Part shown: piece after piece, positions 7,718 to 17,051 of the stretch
Layout: each line of letters opens with the position of its first letter
How positions within the stretch are numbered: the first letter of the stretch is position 1
NCBI RefSeq assembly: GCF_900111355.1
Contig: NZ_FOHA01000018.1
Location: 1 to 40,177, forward strand
Direction: 5' to 3'
Origin: Isobaculum melis
GTDB lineage: Bacteria; Bacillota; Bacilli; Lactobacillales; Carnobacteriaceae
DNA: 40,177 nucleotides
Notes under the pieces: model-generated
What the model was told of the DNA's origin: nothing
What the model saw: the letters and a program-made list of their open reading frames with translations, nothing else
Databases searched by the model: none
Translations under genes and position numbers: made by a program

Positions 7718-8587
7718 TAATTGTTTTCTGCCACATTTAGCACAATAGCTTGCATCAAATGGATTGATTGTTTGGCAATAGACACAGCTTTTAGTTGCTG
7801 ATTGCTCCAACAGTGGCTGCTGGTCAGCAACGAGCTGTTGTTGGGGCTGGTTTAAAACTTGTTGCATGAGATTGCCTAAAATAGCTTTGCTTGTTGCTGG
7901 GGTGCTCATTTCAACTAGATTCTCCTGCACTTCTTTTGAAATTTGAATCGTAAAAGTATCTAATATTAAACCATAGGACTTAAATTTTTCTTGGAGTGCT
8001 ATTTCAATGAGCTGATGAATCGGTTCAGTTACGGCGGCTAATGCTAGATAAGCCGTTTTAGTGTCATTTAAAGCATCTAAAAAGGCTTCTAAAACATGTG
8101 TCTGTAATGGCTCTAGTATTGTTTCAGCGGAAACGACAGCAGTGCTACCGAGTATTGTGTTTAAGAATAGAACCGGATCGCTAACATGATAGGAAAATGT
8201 TCCATTGGCATGCACATTTACCCATTGGAAAGCTGGGTGATACATTTGAATAGGCGTTGTTGTTTTCCAATGTTGATTCATGATTTTTTTAGTATGAATA
8301 AAATAAACCTCCGCTTTAAATGGAGACTGAAATCCGTAAGGCCATGCTTTTAATTGCGTCAAGCGCGGCATGTTTTTAATGGCTAATTCATAGTGTCCAG
8401 GCTGGAAAAAATCAGCTACTGTCCCTTCACTGACTAAAATAGCTACCTGATCAGGTGCAACAATCAATTGTGCCCCCATTTTAATTTCTTGATTTTTAAC
8501 AGGAAAACGGTAAACGAATTGGTTAGCTGAGTCATCCAGGCATTCAATCATTTTGATGCAGTGCGATTTAAAAAAATTCAATGGCAT
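7715..8587 (-). CDS. SPFH/virion-core-like protein with C-terminal zinc ribbon (YdjI-like)
   Basis: 290 residues. ATG at 8587 has GGAGG 7 nt upstream. The N-terminal ~230 residues resemble the SPFH-related 'virion core protein' family (COG4260, B. subtilis YdjI): QLIVAPDQVAILVSEGTVADFFQPGHYEL, then a beta-rich core with FSYHVSDPVLFLNTILG and an SPFH-type helical segment. The C-terminus is a zinc ribbon, CVYCQTINPFDASYCAKC, i.e. two CxxC pairs. No signal peptide or membrane segment. Family knowledge is thin; B. subtilis YdjI has been linked to membrane-stress responses. It stands alone between the bidirectional terminator and the divergent sprT-like gene. Confidence 0.8.
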   Translation of the reverse strand: MPLNFFKSHCIKMIECLDDSANQFVYRFPVKNQEIKMGAQLIVAPDQVAILVSEGTVADFFQPGHYELAIKNMPRLTQLKAWPYGFQSPFKAEVYFIHTKKIMNQHWKTTTPIQMYHPAFQWVNVHANGTFSYHVSDPVLFLNTILGSTAVVSAETILEPLQTHVLEAFLDALNDTKTAYLALAAVTEPIHQLIEIALQEKFKSYGLILDTFTIQISKEVQENLVEMSTPATSKAILGNLMQQVLNQPQQQLVADQQPLLEQSATKSCVYCQTINPFDASYCAKCGRKQL

Positions 8588-8712
8588 AAGGGCACCTCCA
8601 ATAATACTTCATCTTCTTCATGATACTGTTCAGTTAGGGAAGTTACAATCATTTTTTTGAGGAAGTATGCTAAAATAAGGAGATAAAAACTTTTGAATAA
8701 AAGAGGGATTTC

Positions 8713-9174
8713 TTGAAGAAAGAAACATTACAACAATTAGTAGAAGAAATATCGCTTGCTTCATTTGGGCGTCCATTTAAACACCAAGCGACTTTTAATA
8801 AACGACTGAAAACAACTGGTGGCAGGTATCATTTGCAAAGTCATCATTTAGATTTTAACCCCAAGGTTTATGAGAAATATGGGCAGGATGAGCTAGTGAA
8901 GGTGATTAAGCATGAATTATGTCATTATCATTTGCATCTTTTGGGTCAAGGCTATCAGCATAAAGACCGAGATTTTAAAGTGTTATTGCAGCGGGTGGGT
9001 GGCTCAAGATATGTTCAGCCTTTAACAGAAGCACAACCTAAGTCAACGACTCTATGGGCCTATCAATGTACAAAGTGTGGGGTAGAAGTGCGACGAAAAA
9101 GAAGATTTGATGTAAAGCGCTATGTTTGTGGTAGCTGCCAAGGTAAACTTGTGTTAAAAGGGAGGATCTCTTAG
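8713..9174 (+). CDS. SprT-like metalloprotease-fold protein
   Basis: 153 residues. TTG start at 8713 with AGAGGGA about 5 nt upstream. The zinc-binding HExxH motif is HELCH (~64-68, in VIKHELCHYHLHLLGQG). The C-terminal third is a zinc ribbon (YQCTKCG...YVCGSCQGKL). Size and order match the short bacterial SprT-like proteins (B. subtilis YdcK). The family is related to SPRTN proteases, but a bacterial substrate is not established. The stop codon directly abuts the start of sfsA, so the two are translated from one mRNA. Confidence 0.9.
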   Translation: MKKETLQQLVEEISLASFGRPFKHQATFNKRLKTTGGRYHLQSHHLDFNPKVYEKYGQDELVKVIKHELCHYHLHLLGQGYQHKDRDFKVLLQRVGGSRYVQPLTEAQPKSTTLWAYQCTKCGVEVRRKRRFDVKRYVCGSCQGKLVLKGRIS

Positions 9175-9873
9175 ATGGTTCAATATGGACAAGTGGTTTC
9201 AGCAACATTTATCGAGCGACCGAATCGGTTTGTTGCAATTTGTGAAGTGAATGGACAAGCAGAAACGGTTCATGTGAAAAATACAGGAAGATGTAAGGAG
9301 CTGTTAATACCTGGTGTTGAAGTTTTCTTGGAAGAAGCCAATGCTACAACTAGAAAAACAAAATATGATTTAATTGCTGTGATGAAAAAGGGGCAGTTAA
9401 TTAATATCGATAGCCAGGTACCCAATAAAATATTTGCTGAAGCAATAAAGAAAACTCCTACACTACCAACATTAAAAGGGAACATTCAAGTCCTACAAAA
9501 AGAAGTCACTTATGGGCAATCAAGGTTTGATTTTTATTTTGAAACAGATCAAGCTGAAAAAGGCTTTGTAGAAATTAAAGGAATGACCTTAGAAGAAAAT
9601 GGCGTCGTTTCTTTTCCAGATGCTCCAACCTTAAGAGGCTTAAAGCATGTTAATGAGCTTGGATTAGCGATGACAGAAGGTTATTTAGGATTTGTTGTCT
9701 TTATTGTTCAAATGAATCAGGCAACCTATGCAACCATTAATGAGAATATGCAGCCTGCTTTAAAGTTAGCAATTCAAACGATGATGGCAGAGGGCTTACA
9801 GGTTTTAGCTTATACTTGTGAGGTATTAGAGGATCGCATCTCTTTAGCAGAGGCGATTCCATTTAAAATTTAG
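9175..9873 (+). CDS. sfsA: SfsA family protein
   Basis: 232 residues; ATG immediately follows the sprT-like stop, with GGGAGG ~9 nt upstream in the end of that gene. Recognisable SfsA sequence: FIERPNRFVAICEVNG near the start, VHVKNTGRCKELLIPG, SRFDFYFE, and FVEIKGMTLEENGVVSFPDAPTLRG. Family knowledge: an OB-fold-like N-terminal part plus a PD-(D/E)xK nuclease-like part (D in RFDFY, E and K in VEIKG); named from an E. coli effect on maltose metabolism. Biochemical role unresolved. Confidence 0.93.
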   Translation: MVQYGQVVSATFIERPNRFVAICEVNGQAETVHVKNTGRCKELLIPGVEVFLEEANATTRKTKYDLIAVMKKGQLINIDSQVPNKIFAEAIKKTPTLPTLKGNIQVLQKEVTYGQSRFDFYFETDQAEKGFVEIKGMTLEENGVVSFPDAPTLRGLKHVNELGLAMTEGYLGFVVFIVQMNQATYATINENMQPALKLAIQTMMAEGLQVLAYTCEVLEDRISLAEAIPFKI

Positions 9874-9880
9874 CGAAAAA

Positions 9881-9914
9881 ATAAAACACCAGAACGAGGT
9901 TTCTGGTGTTTTAT
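9881..9914 (+). terminator. Terminator after sfsA
   Basis: ATAAAACACCAGA (9881-9893) pairs with TCTGGTGTTTTAT (9902-9914), an almost perfect 13-bp stem. Confidence 0.85.
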
Positions 9915-10133
9915 ATGATTTTATGTTTTATGAATGAAAATTACCCTGATGCAATGATGCATTCTTAAAGCAGGAAGAAGTATCTTGCATTAATTTTCAA
10001 TACTAACACTTAGTACCTAGTATAACTATCAGTTGCTAAAAAATCAACTATTTTTTATTCAACAGCGGATTGGTTTCTTTTAGAGCCAAAATATGGCAAA
10101 ATAACAGTAATAAGAAATGGGAGGCAAACTTAC

Positions 10134-11129
10134 ATGATTAAATTAGGTGTGATTGGAACCAACTGGATAACAGATGCATTTATATCAGCAGCACTTGAAA
10201 CAAAAAAATGGACATTAACAGCTGTCTATTCTAGAACCATCGAAAAAGCACAGGACTTTGGTGCAAAATATCAAGTGTCTATCTTTTTAGATGATATCGA
10301 AAAATTTGCTGAGCATCCAGAAATTGAGGCTGTCTACATTGCTTCACCCAATAGTCTCCATTTTGAACAAGCCATCACATTAATGGAGGCAGGAAAGCAT
10401 GTGATTATTGAAAAACCGATGTTTTCTAATCCGGCTGAATGGGCACAAGCTGTAAAAGTTGCTAAAGAAAATCAAGTTTTGATGCTAGAAGCAGCCAGAC
10501 ATATTCATGAACCAAACTTCCAAATTGTCAAAGAACAAATCAAACAGCTAGGAACCATTGAAGGGGCTACCTTCACTTATATGAAGTATTCCAGTCGTTA
10601 TGACCAAGTCCTAGCCGGAGCAGAACCCAATATCTTCTCTTTACATTATTCAGGAGGCGCATTATCAGACCTTGGTGTCTACTCCGTTTATGCAGCTTTG
10701 GGCTGGTTTGGAATGCCAGAAAAAGTCCATTATTTTGCACATAAAATTCAAACAGGTGTGGATGGAATGGGCACAATTATTTTAAGATATCCACAATTTG
10801 ATGTCACCTTATTAACAGGCAAAATTGTGCAGTCCTATTTGCCATCAGAAATTTATGGACAACAAGGAACAATTGTAATGGATGCGGTCAATGCAATCAC
10901 ACAAATTACAACAATAGATACTAAAACAGGAAAAGAAGTTTCCCATGCAAAACCAGCTAAGGAAAATCCTATGTATCATGAAGCGATGGCTTTTGCAGAA
11001 GTAATCAACAATCCAACCTTACCAGATCATCAAGCAAAATATGAAGAATGGTTACAGTTAAGTAAAAATGTGAATCAAGTGTTAAAAGCACTACGAGAAG
11101 ATGCAGCAATTGTTTTTGATGCAGATTAA
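10134..11129 (+). CDS. Gfo/Idh/MocA family NAD(P)-dependent oxidoreductase
   Basis: 331 residues; ATG preceded by GGGAGG. N-terminal Rossmann fold starts at residue 3 (LGVIGTNWITDAF, then AVYSRTIEKAQDFGAKY); the family's EKP motif is present (IIEKPMF, ~95), with AARHIHEPNF after it. The C-terminal GFO/IDH beta-sheet domain has the SGGALSDLGVYSVYAALGWFG segment. Family role: oxidation or reduction of sugars, inositols or related metabolites. The substrate cannot be predicted here and no sugar-uptake gene lies alongside. Probably starts its own transcript, as a terminator precedes it. Confidence 0.9.
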   Translation: MIKLGVIGTNWITDAFISAALETKKWTLTAVYSRTIEKAQDFGAKYQVSIFLDDIEKFAEHPEIEAVYIASPNSLHFEQAITLMEAGKHVIIEKPMFSNPAEWAQAVKVAKENQVLMLEAARHIHEPNFQIVKEQIKQLGTIEGATFTYMKYSSRYDQVLAGAEPNIFSLHYSGGALSDLGVYSVYAALGWFGMPEKVHYFAHKIQTGVDGMGTIILRYPQFDVTLLTGKIVQSYLPSEIYGQQGTIVMDAVNAITQITTIDTKTGKEVSHAKPAKENPMYHEAMAFAEVINNPTLPDHQAKYEEWLQLSKNVNQVLKALREDAAIVFDAD

Positions 11130-11186
11130 CAAACCCGTTGGATTATGTGTTAAAATGAGTTGCTAAGAAAATAGAATGAGGGGATT

Positions 11187-11909
11187 ATGTTGGAACCAAA
11201 TCAGATAGGCAGTGTACAGGTAGATGGTGCAGACCTGTATTATGAAACTTATGGCACAGGGCCTGCTATTTTGTGTCTACATGGAAATGGTGGCAGTCAT
11301 AAAAGCTTTATGGCACAAGTTGACTACTTTTCAGCTCAATACGAGCTCATTTTAATGGATAGTCGAGCGCATGGACGTTCAACACGTGGAAATGGAAAGT
11401 TAACCTTTGAACAGATGGCAAAAGATATAGAAGCTTTACTCACACAATTAAGTATCAAGGAAGTCATTATTTTTGGCTATAGTGATGGTGGGAATTTAGC
11501 TTTGCAATATGCCTTAATGTACCCAAGTAGAGTGAAGCTCATTGTAGCATCAGGCATTAATTTAACTCCTCAGGATTTAAAAAGATCTATGCGTGTTTCA
11601 ACCTTTATCTCCTATTATTTATTAACTTTTGGTGCATTATTTAATCGCAAAATTCGGACAAGAAGAGAGTTATTAGGGTTAATTGTGAAACAGCCTCAGC
11701 TTAAATTAAGTGAGATGCAGCACATTAACTGTCCCACCTTATTATTAGTTGCAGAATCAGATATTAGTCAAGTCGGGCATACCCAAAAAGTAGCAGCACA
11801 ATTGCCAAATGGCACGGCTATAGAAGTACCAAAGGTGGGTCACAATTTTATGAGAAAACACCCGCAACGATTTAATCAAATTGTGTCAGATTATTTAGGC
11901 TGTGTCTGA
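11187..11909 (+). CDS. Alpha/beta hydrolase
   Basis: 240 residues; ATG preceded by GAGGGG. Oxyanion-hole region LCLHGNGGSHKSF (~29-41), nucleophile elbow GYSDGG (Ser ~95), acid in LLVAESDISQ (Asp ~190), catalytic His in KVGHNFMRKHP (~217). A compact hydrolase of unknown substrate; no signal peptide. The last codons (GGC TGT GTC TGA) and the stop lie inside a repeat element found elsewhere in the window, so the natural C-terminus may have been reshaped by that element. Confidence 0.88.
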   Translation: MLEPNQIGSVQVDGADLYYETYGTGPAILCLHGNGGSHKSFMAQVDYFSAQYELILMDSRAHGRSTRGNGKLTFEQMAKDIEALLTQLSIKEVIIFGYSDGGNLALQYALMYPSRVKLIVASGINLTPQDLKRSMRVSTFISYYLLTFGALFNRKIRTRRELLGLIVKQPQLKLSEMQHINCPTLLLVAESDISQVGHTQKVAAQLPNGTAIEVPKVGHNFMRKHPQRFNQIVSDYLGCV

Positions 11910-11947
11910 AAACGACGGTAGCATCCGATTTTTTCAGATACGACTTA
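11902..11947 (+). repeat. Short palindromic repeat at the hydrolase 3' end
   Basis: Begins GTGTCTGAAAAC, continues with GCATCCG, and closes with TTTTCAGATAC, which pairs with the start to form a stem-loop. Its first 26 bases match (about 23 of 26) the minus-strand right end of the 153-bp element at 28561-28713. No U-run follows, so it is a poor terminator. Confidence 0.65.
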
Positions 11948-11975
11948 GCAAAACAAATAGAAATTGAGGAAACAA

Positions 11976-13250
11976 ATGGAAAATAAACATCAGAAATTTA
12001 AAGAACACTGGGAAAAAATTGCGTATCAGCCACCAACCTTTATCCAAGAACGTGTCTATCCAATCCTAAAAGAAAAGCAACATGTTGTGGGGATTTCCCC
12101 AACTGGTACAGGAAAAACGGTTGCCTATGCCTTGCCATTATTAGAAAATGTTGTGCCAAAAGCAGGTATCCAGCTCGTGATTTTAGCACCTTCTCAAGAG
12201 TTAAGTGTGCAAATTACAGAAGTTGTGAAAGAATGGGCAGCTCTACTATCCTTGAAGGTTCAGCCTTTAATCGGTGGTGCCAATATCAAACGACAGCTAG
12301 AAAAATTAAGAGAAAAACCAGAAATTATTGTGGGGACACCTGGTCGCATTTTAGAGTTATCTGAAATGAAAAAATTAAAACTACATCAAGTGCAATCCGT
12401 TGTCCTAGACGAATGTGATTATATGCTAAAGGATCAACAATTAGATGTTGTGAGAAAACTTTTAACAAAAATGCCAAATGAGCGTCAATTATCTTTCTTT
12501 TCAGCGACTAAAAGCGACTTGCTGGATGAACTACCAAAATGGTTTGGAATTGAGCCACTTGTTGTAGATGTGACCAATGAAGCTTCTACAATAGAAAATA
12601 TTAGTCATGCTTATATTGAAGGCCCTACTAGAAAACGAGTGGAGGTTTTACGTCGCTTAGCACAAGTTGATGATTTTAGTGCGTTGGTTTTTGTGAATAA
12701 TATGGCGAATCTCACACTCTTAGCTGAAAAACTCAACTATGAAAGAATTCCTGTTGCCGTTTTACACAGTGAAAAAAATAAAGTGGAGCGAGAGCAGGCC
12801 TTGAGCCAACTGAAAAGTCGCAAAGTAAAAATGCTCTTAACAACAGATGTAGCTTCTCGAGGCTTAGACATTGTTGGCTTACCTTATGTGGTGCAATACG
12901 ATTTACCTTTAACGAAAGAAAGCTATGTCCACCGAGCTGGACGAACAGGAAGAATGGGCGCTAAAGGAACTGTTCTAACTTTGGTGAATGACCGAGAGTT
13001 ACGTACCTTTAAACAAATCATCAAAGCTTTAGACTATCAAGTGACACCACGTTATCTGTCCCATCGGCAAATTTTATTAGAAAGACCCGAGCAAGAAGAA
13101 GTAGCAACTACGGCTAGTAATCAAGCGCCAGCTAAAGTGAAAAAGGATAAACCTAAAAAGCCAGCCGCTGAGCCATCACTACCTTTACTCAAGAAAAAGA
13201 AAAAAAATCGTACAAAAGATCGCAAAAATAAAGGAAAAAGAACGAAATAA
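11976..13250 (+). CDS. DEAD-box family RNA helicase (DECD variant)
   Basis: 424 residues from ATG 11976; the TTG at 11964 is part of the ribosome binding site (TTGAGGA). Motifs in order: Q-motif region (YQPPTFIQERVYP), motif I SPTGTGKT (~46), Ia (APSQELSVQ), Ib (GTPGR), motif II DECD (~146) in place of DEAD, motif III SAT, IV (ALVFVNN), V (TTDVASRGLDI), VI (HRAGRTGRMG). The C-terminus is a basic tail rich in Lys (KKKKKNRTKDRKNKGK), likely binding RNA. Resembles the small YfmL-like helicases linked to ribosome assembly and cold adaptation, but that assignment is tentative. Confidence 0.92.
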   Translation: MENKHQKFKEHWEKIAYQPPTFIQERVYPILKEKQHVVGISPTGTGKTVAYALPLLENVVPKAGIQLVILAPSQELSVQITEVVKEWAALLSLKVQPLIGGANIKRQLEKLREKPEIIVGTPGRILELSEMKKLKLHQVQSVVLDECDYMLKDQQLDVVRKLLTKMPNERQLSFFSATKSDLLDELPKWFGIEPLVVDVTNEASTIENISHAYIEGPTRKRVEVLRRLAQVDDFSALVFVNNMANLTLLAEKLNYERIPVAVLHSEKNKVEREQALSQLKSRKVKMLLTTDVASRGLDIVGLPYVVQYDLPLTKESYVHRAGRTGRMGAKGTVLTLVNDRELRTFKQIIKALDYQVTPRYLSHRQILLERPEQEEVATTASNQAPAKVKKDKPKKPAAEPSLPLLKKKKKNRTKDRKNKGKRTK

Positions 13251-13257
13251 CCCAAAA

Positions 13258-13304
13258 GAAGTTACACACTAAACCGTTTTCTTAGGCAAGTGTGTAACTT
13301 TTTA
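13258..13304 (+). terminator. Terminator after the helicase gene
   Basis: GTTACACACT (13261-13270) pairs with AGTGTGTAAC (13289-13298), followed by TTTTT. Confidence 0.85.
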
Positions 13305-13305
13305 C

Positions 13306-13334
13306 TTTACCTCTTATCAAAAATTACGTATAAT
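13306..13334 (+). promoter_or_regulatory. Sigma-A promoter of the LevR-type regulator
   Basis: TTTACC (13306-13311), 17-bp spacer, TATAAT (13329-13334). Predicted start is about 30 nt before the ATG at 13374. Confidence 0.6.
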
Positions 13335-13373
13335 TAAGAAAAGAATAAGGGAATGATAGGGGAGTCAGAAATC

Positions 13374-16046
13374 ATGGCGAGTAGAAAAGAGACCATTTTA
13401 CAATTTTTAGCAGAAAATGAAGCCGCTTTTACAGCAGCAGAAATTGCTGAACAACTAGATTTAGATCGTGCAAATGCAAGTAGATATCTGAATGAACTGT
13501 ATAAATCAGGGGAAATTAACAAAATTAATGGCCGACCTGTGCGTTACCAAAAACTGATTGTGATGGAGTCAATCATAGAAGAGGAAGCTTTTTCCAAATT
13601 AATTGGGAGTGATGCTTCATTAAAAATGATGATTCAGCAAGCCAAAGCAGCGATTCTTTATCCGCCTAATGGCTTACACACCATGATATTAGGAAAAACA
13701 GGAACAGGGAAATCCTTATTTGCTGAATGTATGTACAAATTTGCTGTTGAATCCAACACATTAAATGATGAAGCACCTTTCATTTCCTTTAACTGTGCAG
13801 ATTATGCCCAAAATCCCCAGCTTCTTTATGGACATATTTTTGGCGTGAAAAAAGGATCTTTTACAGGTGCAACCGAAGATCGTGATGGACTCCTCAAGAA
13901 AGCCAATGGCGGTATTCTCTTCCTAGATGAAATTCATCGTTTACCACCAGAAGGACAAGAAGCATTATTTACCTTTATTGATAAAGGAGAATTTAGACCA
14001 TTGGGAGAAAGTGGAACAGTGACGCAGGTGAGTGTGCAGATTATTGGTGCCACAACTGAAGGCACAGAAAGCCTATTATCTACCTTTAAACGTAGAATTC
14101 CAATGACCATTACCTTACCACCCTTATCAGAAAGAACCATTGAAGAGCGCTATGACTTAGTTACGACCTTCTTACAGCAAGAGGCTTACCGCTTAGGACA
14201 AAAAATTGTGGTAGAACGAGAGGTTCTCTCAGCCTTTATGCTTTACCAACCAGAAGGTAACATTGGACAAATTCAACGCGATTTAAAATTAGTTTGTGCA
14301 AAAGCTTTCCTACATTATCGCACACAAAATCATGACCATTTACAAATTAGCCAAAAAGATTTGCCTTTACAAGTTCAAAAAGGCTTGTTATTCATTAAAG
14401 AAGCACCAGAAAGTATGGAACGCTTGATTGATATGAAAAAATCAAACTTTAGCTTCCTACCAGCGTCACAAGAAAGAATTCTTTCTGAAACAGATCCAGC
14501 AGCAGATATGCGAGTCTATACAGCCATTGATCAAAAAGTAAACGAAATTTCGCAAGGAGAGGTCCCTGATAACATAGAATTAGAGACGCTGTTACAATCT
14601 GATATGGAAGAATATTTCAGAGAATATGTCGAAAAACTATCCATGACCGATATCCATCAAGAAATTATTCCACAAGAAATTTCTCGTTTAACAGACAAAT
14701 TATATGATGTCATCGAAGAGCGTCTCAGCCGAAAATATGATGGAAAAGCGCGCTTTGCATTTGCCTTGCATTTACAAAGTATGATTGAGCGTGTGAAAGA
14801 GCATCGTAATATTGTCCATCCAGACTTAAATGATGTCCGTAAGCGTTATTCCAAAGAATTTCAAGTAGCTATCGAACTTTCTGGCATTATTGAAGAAGAA
14901 TTTAATATCGAATTACCTTTTGATGAAATTGGTTTTATCACCATGTTCTTAACCATTGAACTTGGCGAAACGCCTAATCAAAAAGAGCATATGGTAGAGG
15001 TTTTTGTGTTAATGCATGGGAATTCTACGGCAACAAGTATGCTAGAAACCGCCCAAGAATTACTAGATATGAAGTATGGATACGCCTTAAATATGCCGCT
15101 TACAATGGAAGTTCAGAAAATGTATGAGCAGCTAAGAAAGCTTGTCTTAGAAAATCAAGCACAGTATACAAGTGGTATTCTTCTATTAACGGATATGGGC
15201 TCACTGACTTCCTTTGGGAATATGATTTATGAAGAAACAGGGATTCGTACCAAAGCACTCTCGATGGTGAGTACCCCAATTGTGTTAGAAGCAGTTCGCA
15301 TGGCGTCCATTGGTCGTAGCTTAGAAGATATTTATCAAACCTGTCAATCAAACTTTGAAAATATGACCAGACAGATGATTCAAACGGATGATAAGAAACC
15401 GCAAGCCATTCTTGTCACATGCTTTACTGGAGAAGGTGTTGCTGCCCATATTTATAATCGCATTAAACTCAACATTAATGAAAATAAAGTCAAAATTATC
15501 CAATTACAATTCTTACATCGTGAAGCCTTTAAGAAAAAAATTGATGATCTGATGGAAGAATATGAGATAAAAGCGATTGTAGGAACGGTTGAATTTAATT
15601 ATCAAAATATCCCATTTTTCTCAGCTTATGATATTTTTGAAAATGAAAAATTAAATCTTTTAAGAAGAATTGTGGATGAAGAAGTACCTGTTGAGCAAAT
15701 CGTATCATCACTTGAAGGGCAATTAGTTCATGTTGGCTCTGTTCAAAAACTGATTTTACTCTTACAAAAAATGGTGCACGAGATTCAATCACAGATGCAG
15801 ACAATTCTTGAGCCAGGAGTAGATATTGGGATTATCCTCCATTTAGCATTTTTAGTGGAACGCTTAAAAACAGGTAACTTTGATCGTCATTTCCCAGAAA
15901 GAGAAGCCTATCAAAAGCAACATCGTTTAGAAATGGATATTGTTAAAACAGCTATGCTAAAATTAGAAAAAGAATACCGTATCCATATACCAACAGATGA
16001 AATTGCTTTTGTTGTTCAGATGCTTGTTAACAATCAAATGAATTAA
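13374..16046 (+). CDS. LevR-family sigma-54-dependent PTS regulator
   Basis: 890 residues from ATG 13374 (AGGGGAG 9 nt upstream; ATG 13353 lies before that site). Order: winged HTH (~1-65), AAA+ sigma-54 activator domain with Walker A GKTGTGKS (~107), GSFTGA (~161, contacts sigma-54) and Walker [14 protein letters not shown]1 (~409-520); a mannose-type EIIA domain with its phosphorylatable His in [10 protein letters not shown] (~547); a GatB-like EIIB segment with Cys in TCFTGEG (~683); and PRD2 (~810-890, His in ILHLAFL). This is the full LevR/MptR/LpoR layout. It surely drives the -24/-12 promoter at 16191-16208. Phosphorylation by the PTS should tune activity. The Lac-family target suggests the equivalent of enterococcal LpoR or Listeria Lmo1721, but I cannot confirm orthology. 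Confidence 0.93.
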   Translation: MASRKETILQFLAENEAAFTAAEIAEQLDLDRANASRYLNELYKSGEINKINGRPVRYQKLIVMESIIEEEAFSKLIGSDASLKMMIQQAKAAILYPPNGLHTMILGKTGTGKSLFAECMYKFAVESNTLNDEAPFISFNCADYAQNPQLLYGHIFGVKKGSFTGATEDRDGLLKKANGGILFLDEIHRLPPEGQEALFTFIDKGEFRPLGESGTVTQVSVQIIGATTEGTESLLSTFKRRIPMTITLPPLSERTIEERYDLVTTFLQQEAYRLGQKIVVEREVLSAFMLYQPEGNIGQIQRDLKLVCAKAFLHYRTQNHDHLQISQKDLPLQVQKGLLFIKEAPESMERLIDMKKSNFSFLPASQERILSETDPAADMRVYTAIDQKVNEISQGEVPDNIELETLLQSDMEEYFREYVEKLSMTDIHQEIIPQEISRLTDKLYDVIEERLSRKYDGKARFAFALHLQSMIERVKEHRNIVHPDLNDVRKRYSKEFQVAIELSGIIEEEFNIELPFDEIGFITMFLTIELGETPNQKEHMVEVFVLMHGNSTATSMLETAQELLDMKYGYALNMPLTMEVQKMYEQLRKLVLENQAQYTSGILLLTDMGSLTSFGNMIYEETGIRTKALSMVSTPIVLEAVRMASIGRSLEDIYQTCQSNFENMTRQMIQTDDKKPQAILVTCFTGEGVAAHIYNRIKLNINENKVKIIQLQFLHREAFKKKIDDLMEEYEIKAIVGTVEFNYQNIPFFSAYDIFENEKLNLLRRIVDEEVPVEQIVSSLEGQLVHVGSVQKLILLLQKMVHEIQSQMQTILEPGVDIGIILHLAFLVERLKTGNFDRHFPEREAYQKQHRLEMDIVKTAMLKLEKEYRIHIPTDEIAFVVQMLVNNQMN

Positions 16047-16057
16047 TCAAGTCAGCT

Positions 16058-16081
16058 AAAAGGTGCCAGTAGGCACCTTTT
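16058..16081 (+). terminator. Terminator after the LevR-type regulator
   Basis: AAAAGGTGCC pairs with GGCACCTTTT around a 4-nt loop. The regulator and its target genes are therefore separate transcripts. Confidence 0.85.
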
Positions 16082-16099
16082 ATGCTTCATTACACAGTG

Positions 16100-16123
16100 C
16101 ACAATGATTTCTCATAGTGTGTG
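16100..16123 (+). promoter_or_regulatory. Candidate upstream activating sequence
   Basis: Imperfect inverted repeat CACAATGA, 4-nt spacer, TCATAGTGTG, about 70-90 bp upstream of the -24 element. Position is right for the enhancer of a LevR-type activator. The surrounding TGTG-rich stretch (to ~16135) may add a second site. Confidence 0.4.
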
Positions 16124-16190
16124 AATGTGTGTACATACCAATTTTAGAGGGAAAAGTGAGTAAACAAGGGGTGTTGTAAGCGTTTTTCAC

Positions 16191-16208
16191 TTGGCACGCT
16201 TCTTGCAT
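16191..16208 (+). promoter_or_regulatory. Sigma-54 (-24/-12) promoter of the PTS operon
   Basis: TTGGCACGCTTCTTGCAT: GG at 16193-16194 and GC at 16205-16206, matching the RpoN consensus TGGCAC-N5-TTGC. It lies ~45 bp before the EIIB start and directly downstream of its predicted activator gene. Confidence 0.92.
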
Positions 16209-16253
16209 TATATAAAGGTGTAAAGAAAAAACAACTTATAGGAGTGAATAAAA

Positions 16254-16571
16254 ATGTCAAAAAAAACCATTATGTTAGTCTGTTCAGCAGGTATGAGTAC
16301 AAGCTTATTAGTGACAAAAATGCAAAAAGCAGCAGAAGAAAAAGGAATTGAAACAGATATCTTTGCTGTATCAGCCTCTGAAGCCGATACACATTTAGCT
16401 GAAAAAGATGTAAATGTTTTACTATTAGGACCTCAAGTAAGATTTATGAAAGACCAATTTGATAAAAAAGTTGCAGATAAAGGAATTCCTGTAGATGTTA
16501 TCAATATGGCTGACTACGGTACAATGAATGGTGAAAAAGTTCTTGATACAGCGTTAGGCATGATCAAATAA
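16254..16571 (+). CDS. PTS EIIB component, Lac/cellobiose family
   Basis: 105 residues; ATG preceded by TAGGAGTG. The N-terminus carries the phosphocysteine loop [17 protein letters not shown] (Cys10) typical of cellobiose/diacetylchitobiose EIIB (CelA/ChbB). [10 protein letters not shown] and [12 protein letters not shown] are also family phrases. Role: cytoplasmic phosphoryl carrier between EIIA and a membrane EIIC. First gene of the sigma-54 operon. No EIIC follows, so it must serve a distant permease or act as a signalling component for the upstream PRD regulator. Confidence 0.95.
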   Translation: MSKKTIMLVCSAGMSTSLLVTKMQKAAEEKGIETDIFAVSASEADTHLAEKDVNVLLLGPQVRFMKDQFDKKVADKGIPVDVINMADYGTMNGEKVLDTALGMIK

Positions 16572-16604
16572 TTAAATGAAAGAATCGTAAGGAGGCGGAT
16601 GTAA

Positions 16605-16925
16605 ATGAGCGAACAAGAAAATTTAGAACAAATTATGGGACTGATTATTAATGGAGGAAATGCTAAAAGTGATGCAATGGAAGCGATCCAAGCAGCAAAA
16701 ACAGGTGATTTTGAGTTAGCTGATCAAAAATTAGCAGATTCAGATAAAGCTTTAGTTGAAGCGCACCATTCACAAACAGGCATGTTAACCCAAGAAGCTA
16801 ATGGTGAACCCGTTCCAATTACCATTTTAACCATTCATAGCCAAGACCATTTAATGAATGCCATTACCTTCCGTGATTTAGCTGGAGAAATGGTAGAGAT
16901 GTATAAAAAAATGGCTGAAAAATAA
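16605..16925 (+). CDS. PTS EIIA component, Lac/cellobiose family
   Basis: 106 residues; ATG with AAGGAGG ~10 nt upstream, 33 nt after EIIB. All-helical Lac-type EIIA: early LEQIMGLIINGGNAKSDAMEAI, then the phosphohistidine motif TIHSQDHLM (His78), the position used in LacA-type proteins. Forms the phosphorelay HPr to EIIA to EIIB. With EIIB and the LevR-type activator it makes a complete sensing unit but an incomplete transporter. Confidence 0.95.
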   Translation: MSEQENLEQIMGLIINGGNAKSDAMEAIQAAKTGDFELADQKLADSDKALVEAHHSQTGMLTQEANGEPVPITILTIHSQDHLMNAITFRDLAGEMVEMYKKMAEK

Positions 16926-16994
16926 ACCATGAAAACTAAAGTACGTTAAATCAATGAAGCAGCATCCGATTCAATTTGGAGGAGAGTAGAGAAC

Positions 16995-17051
16995 ATGAGC
17001 GATTTAATGCACCAATTAAAAATAGCTTTTAGCAATCATAGCTTTGAGTAA
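16995..17051 (+). CDS. Possible 18-residue peptide in the PTS operon
   Basis: MSDLMHQLKIAFSNHSFE. A very strong GGAGGAGAG lies ~7-15 nt before the ATG, as good as any in the window, yet the frame ends after 18 codons and a stem-loop (ATGAGCAT 17052-17059 with ATGCTCAT 17081-17088) starts at the next base. Could be a functional small protein, a translational coupling device for the DUF3284 gene, or the stump of a lost gene. I do not recognise it. Confidence 0.4.
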   Translation: MSDLMHQLKIAFSNHSFE

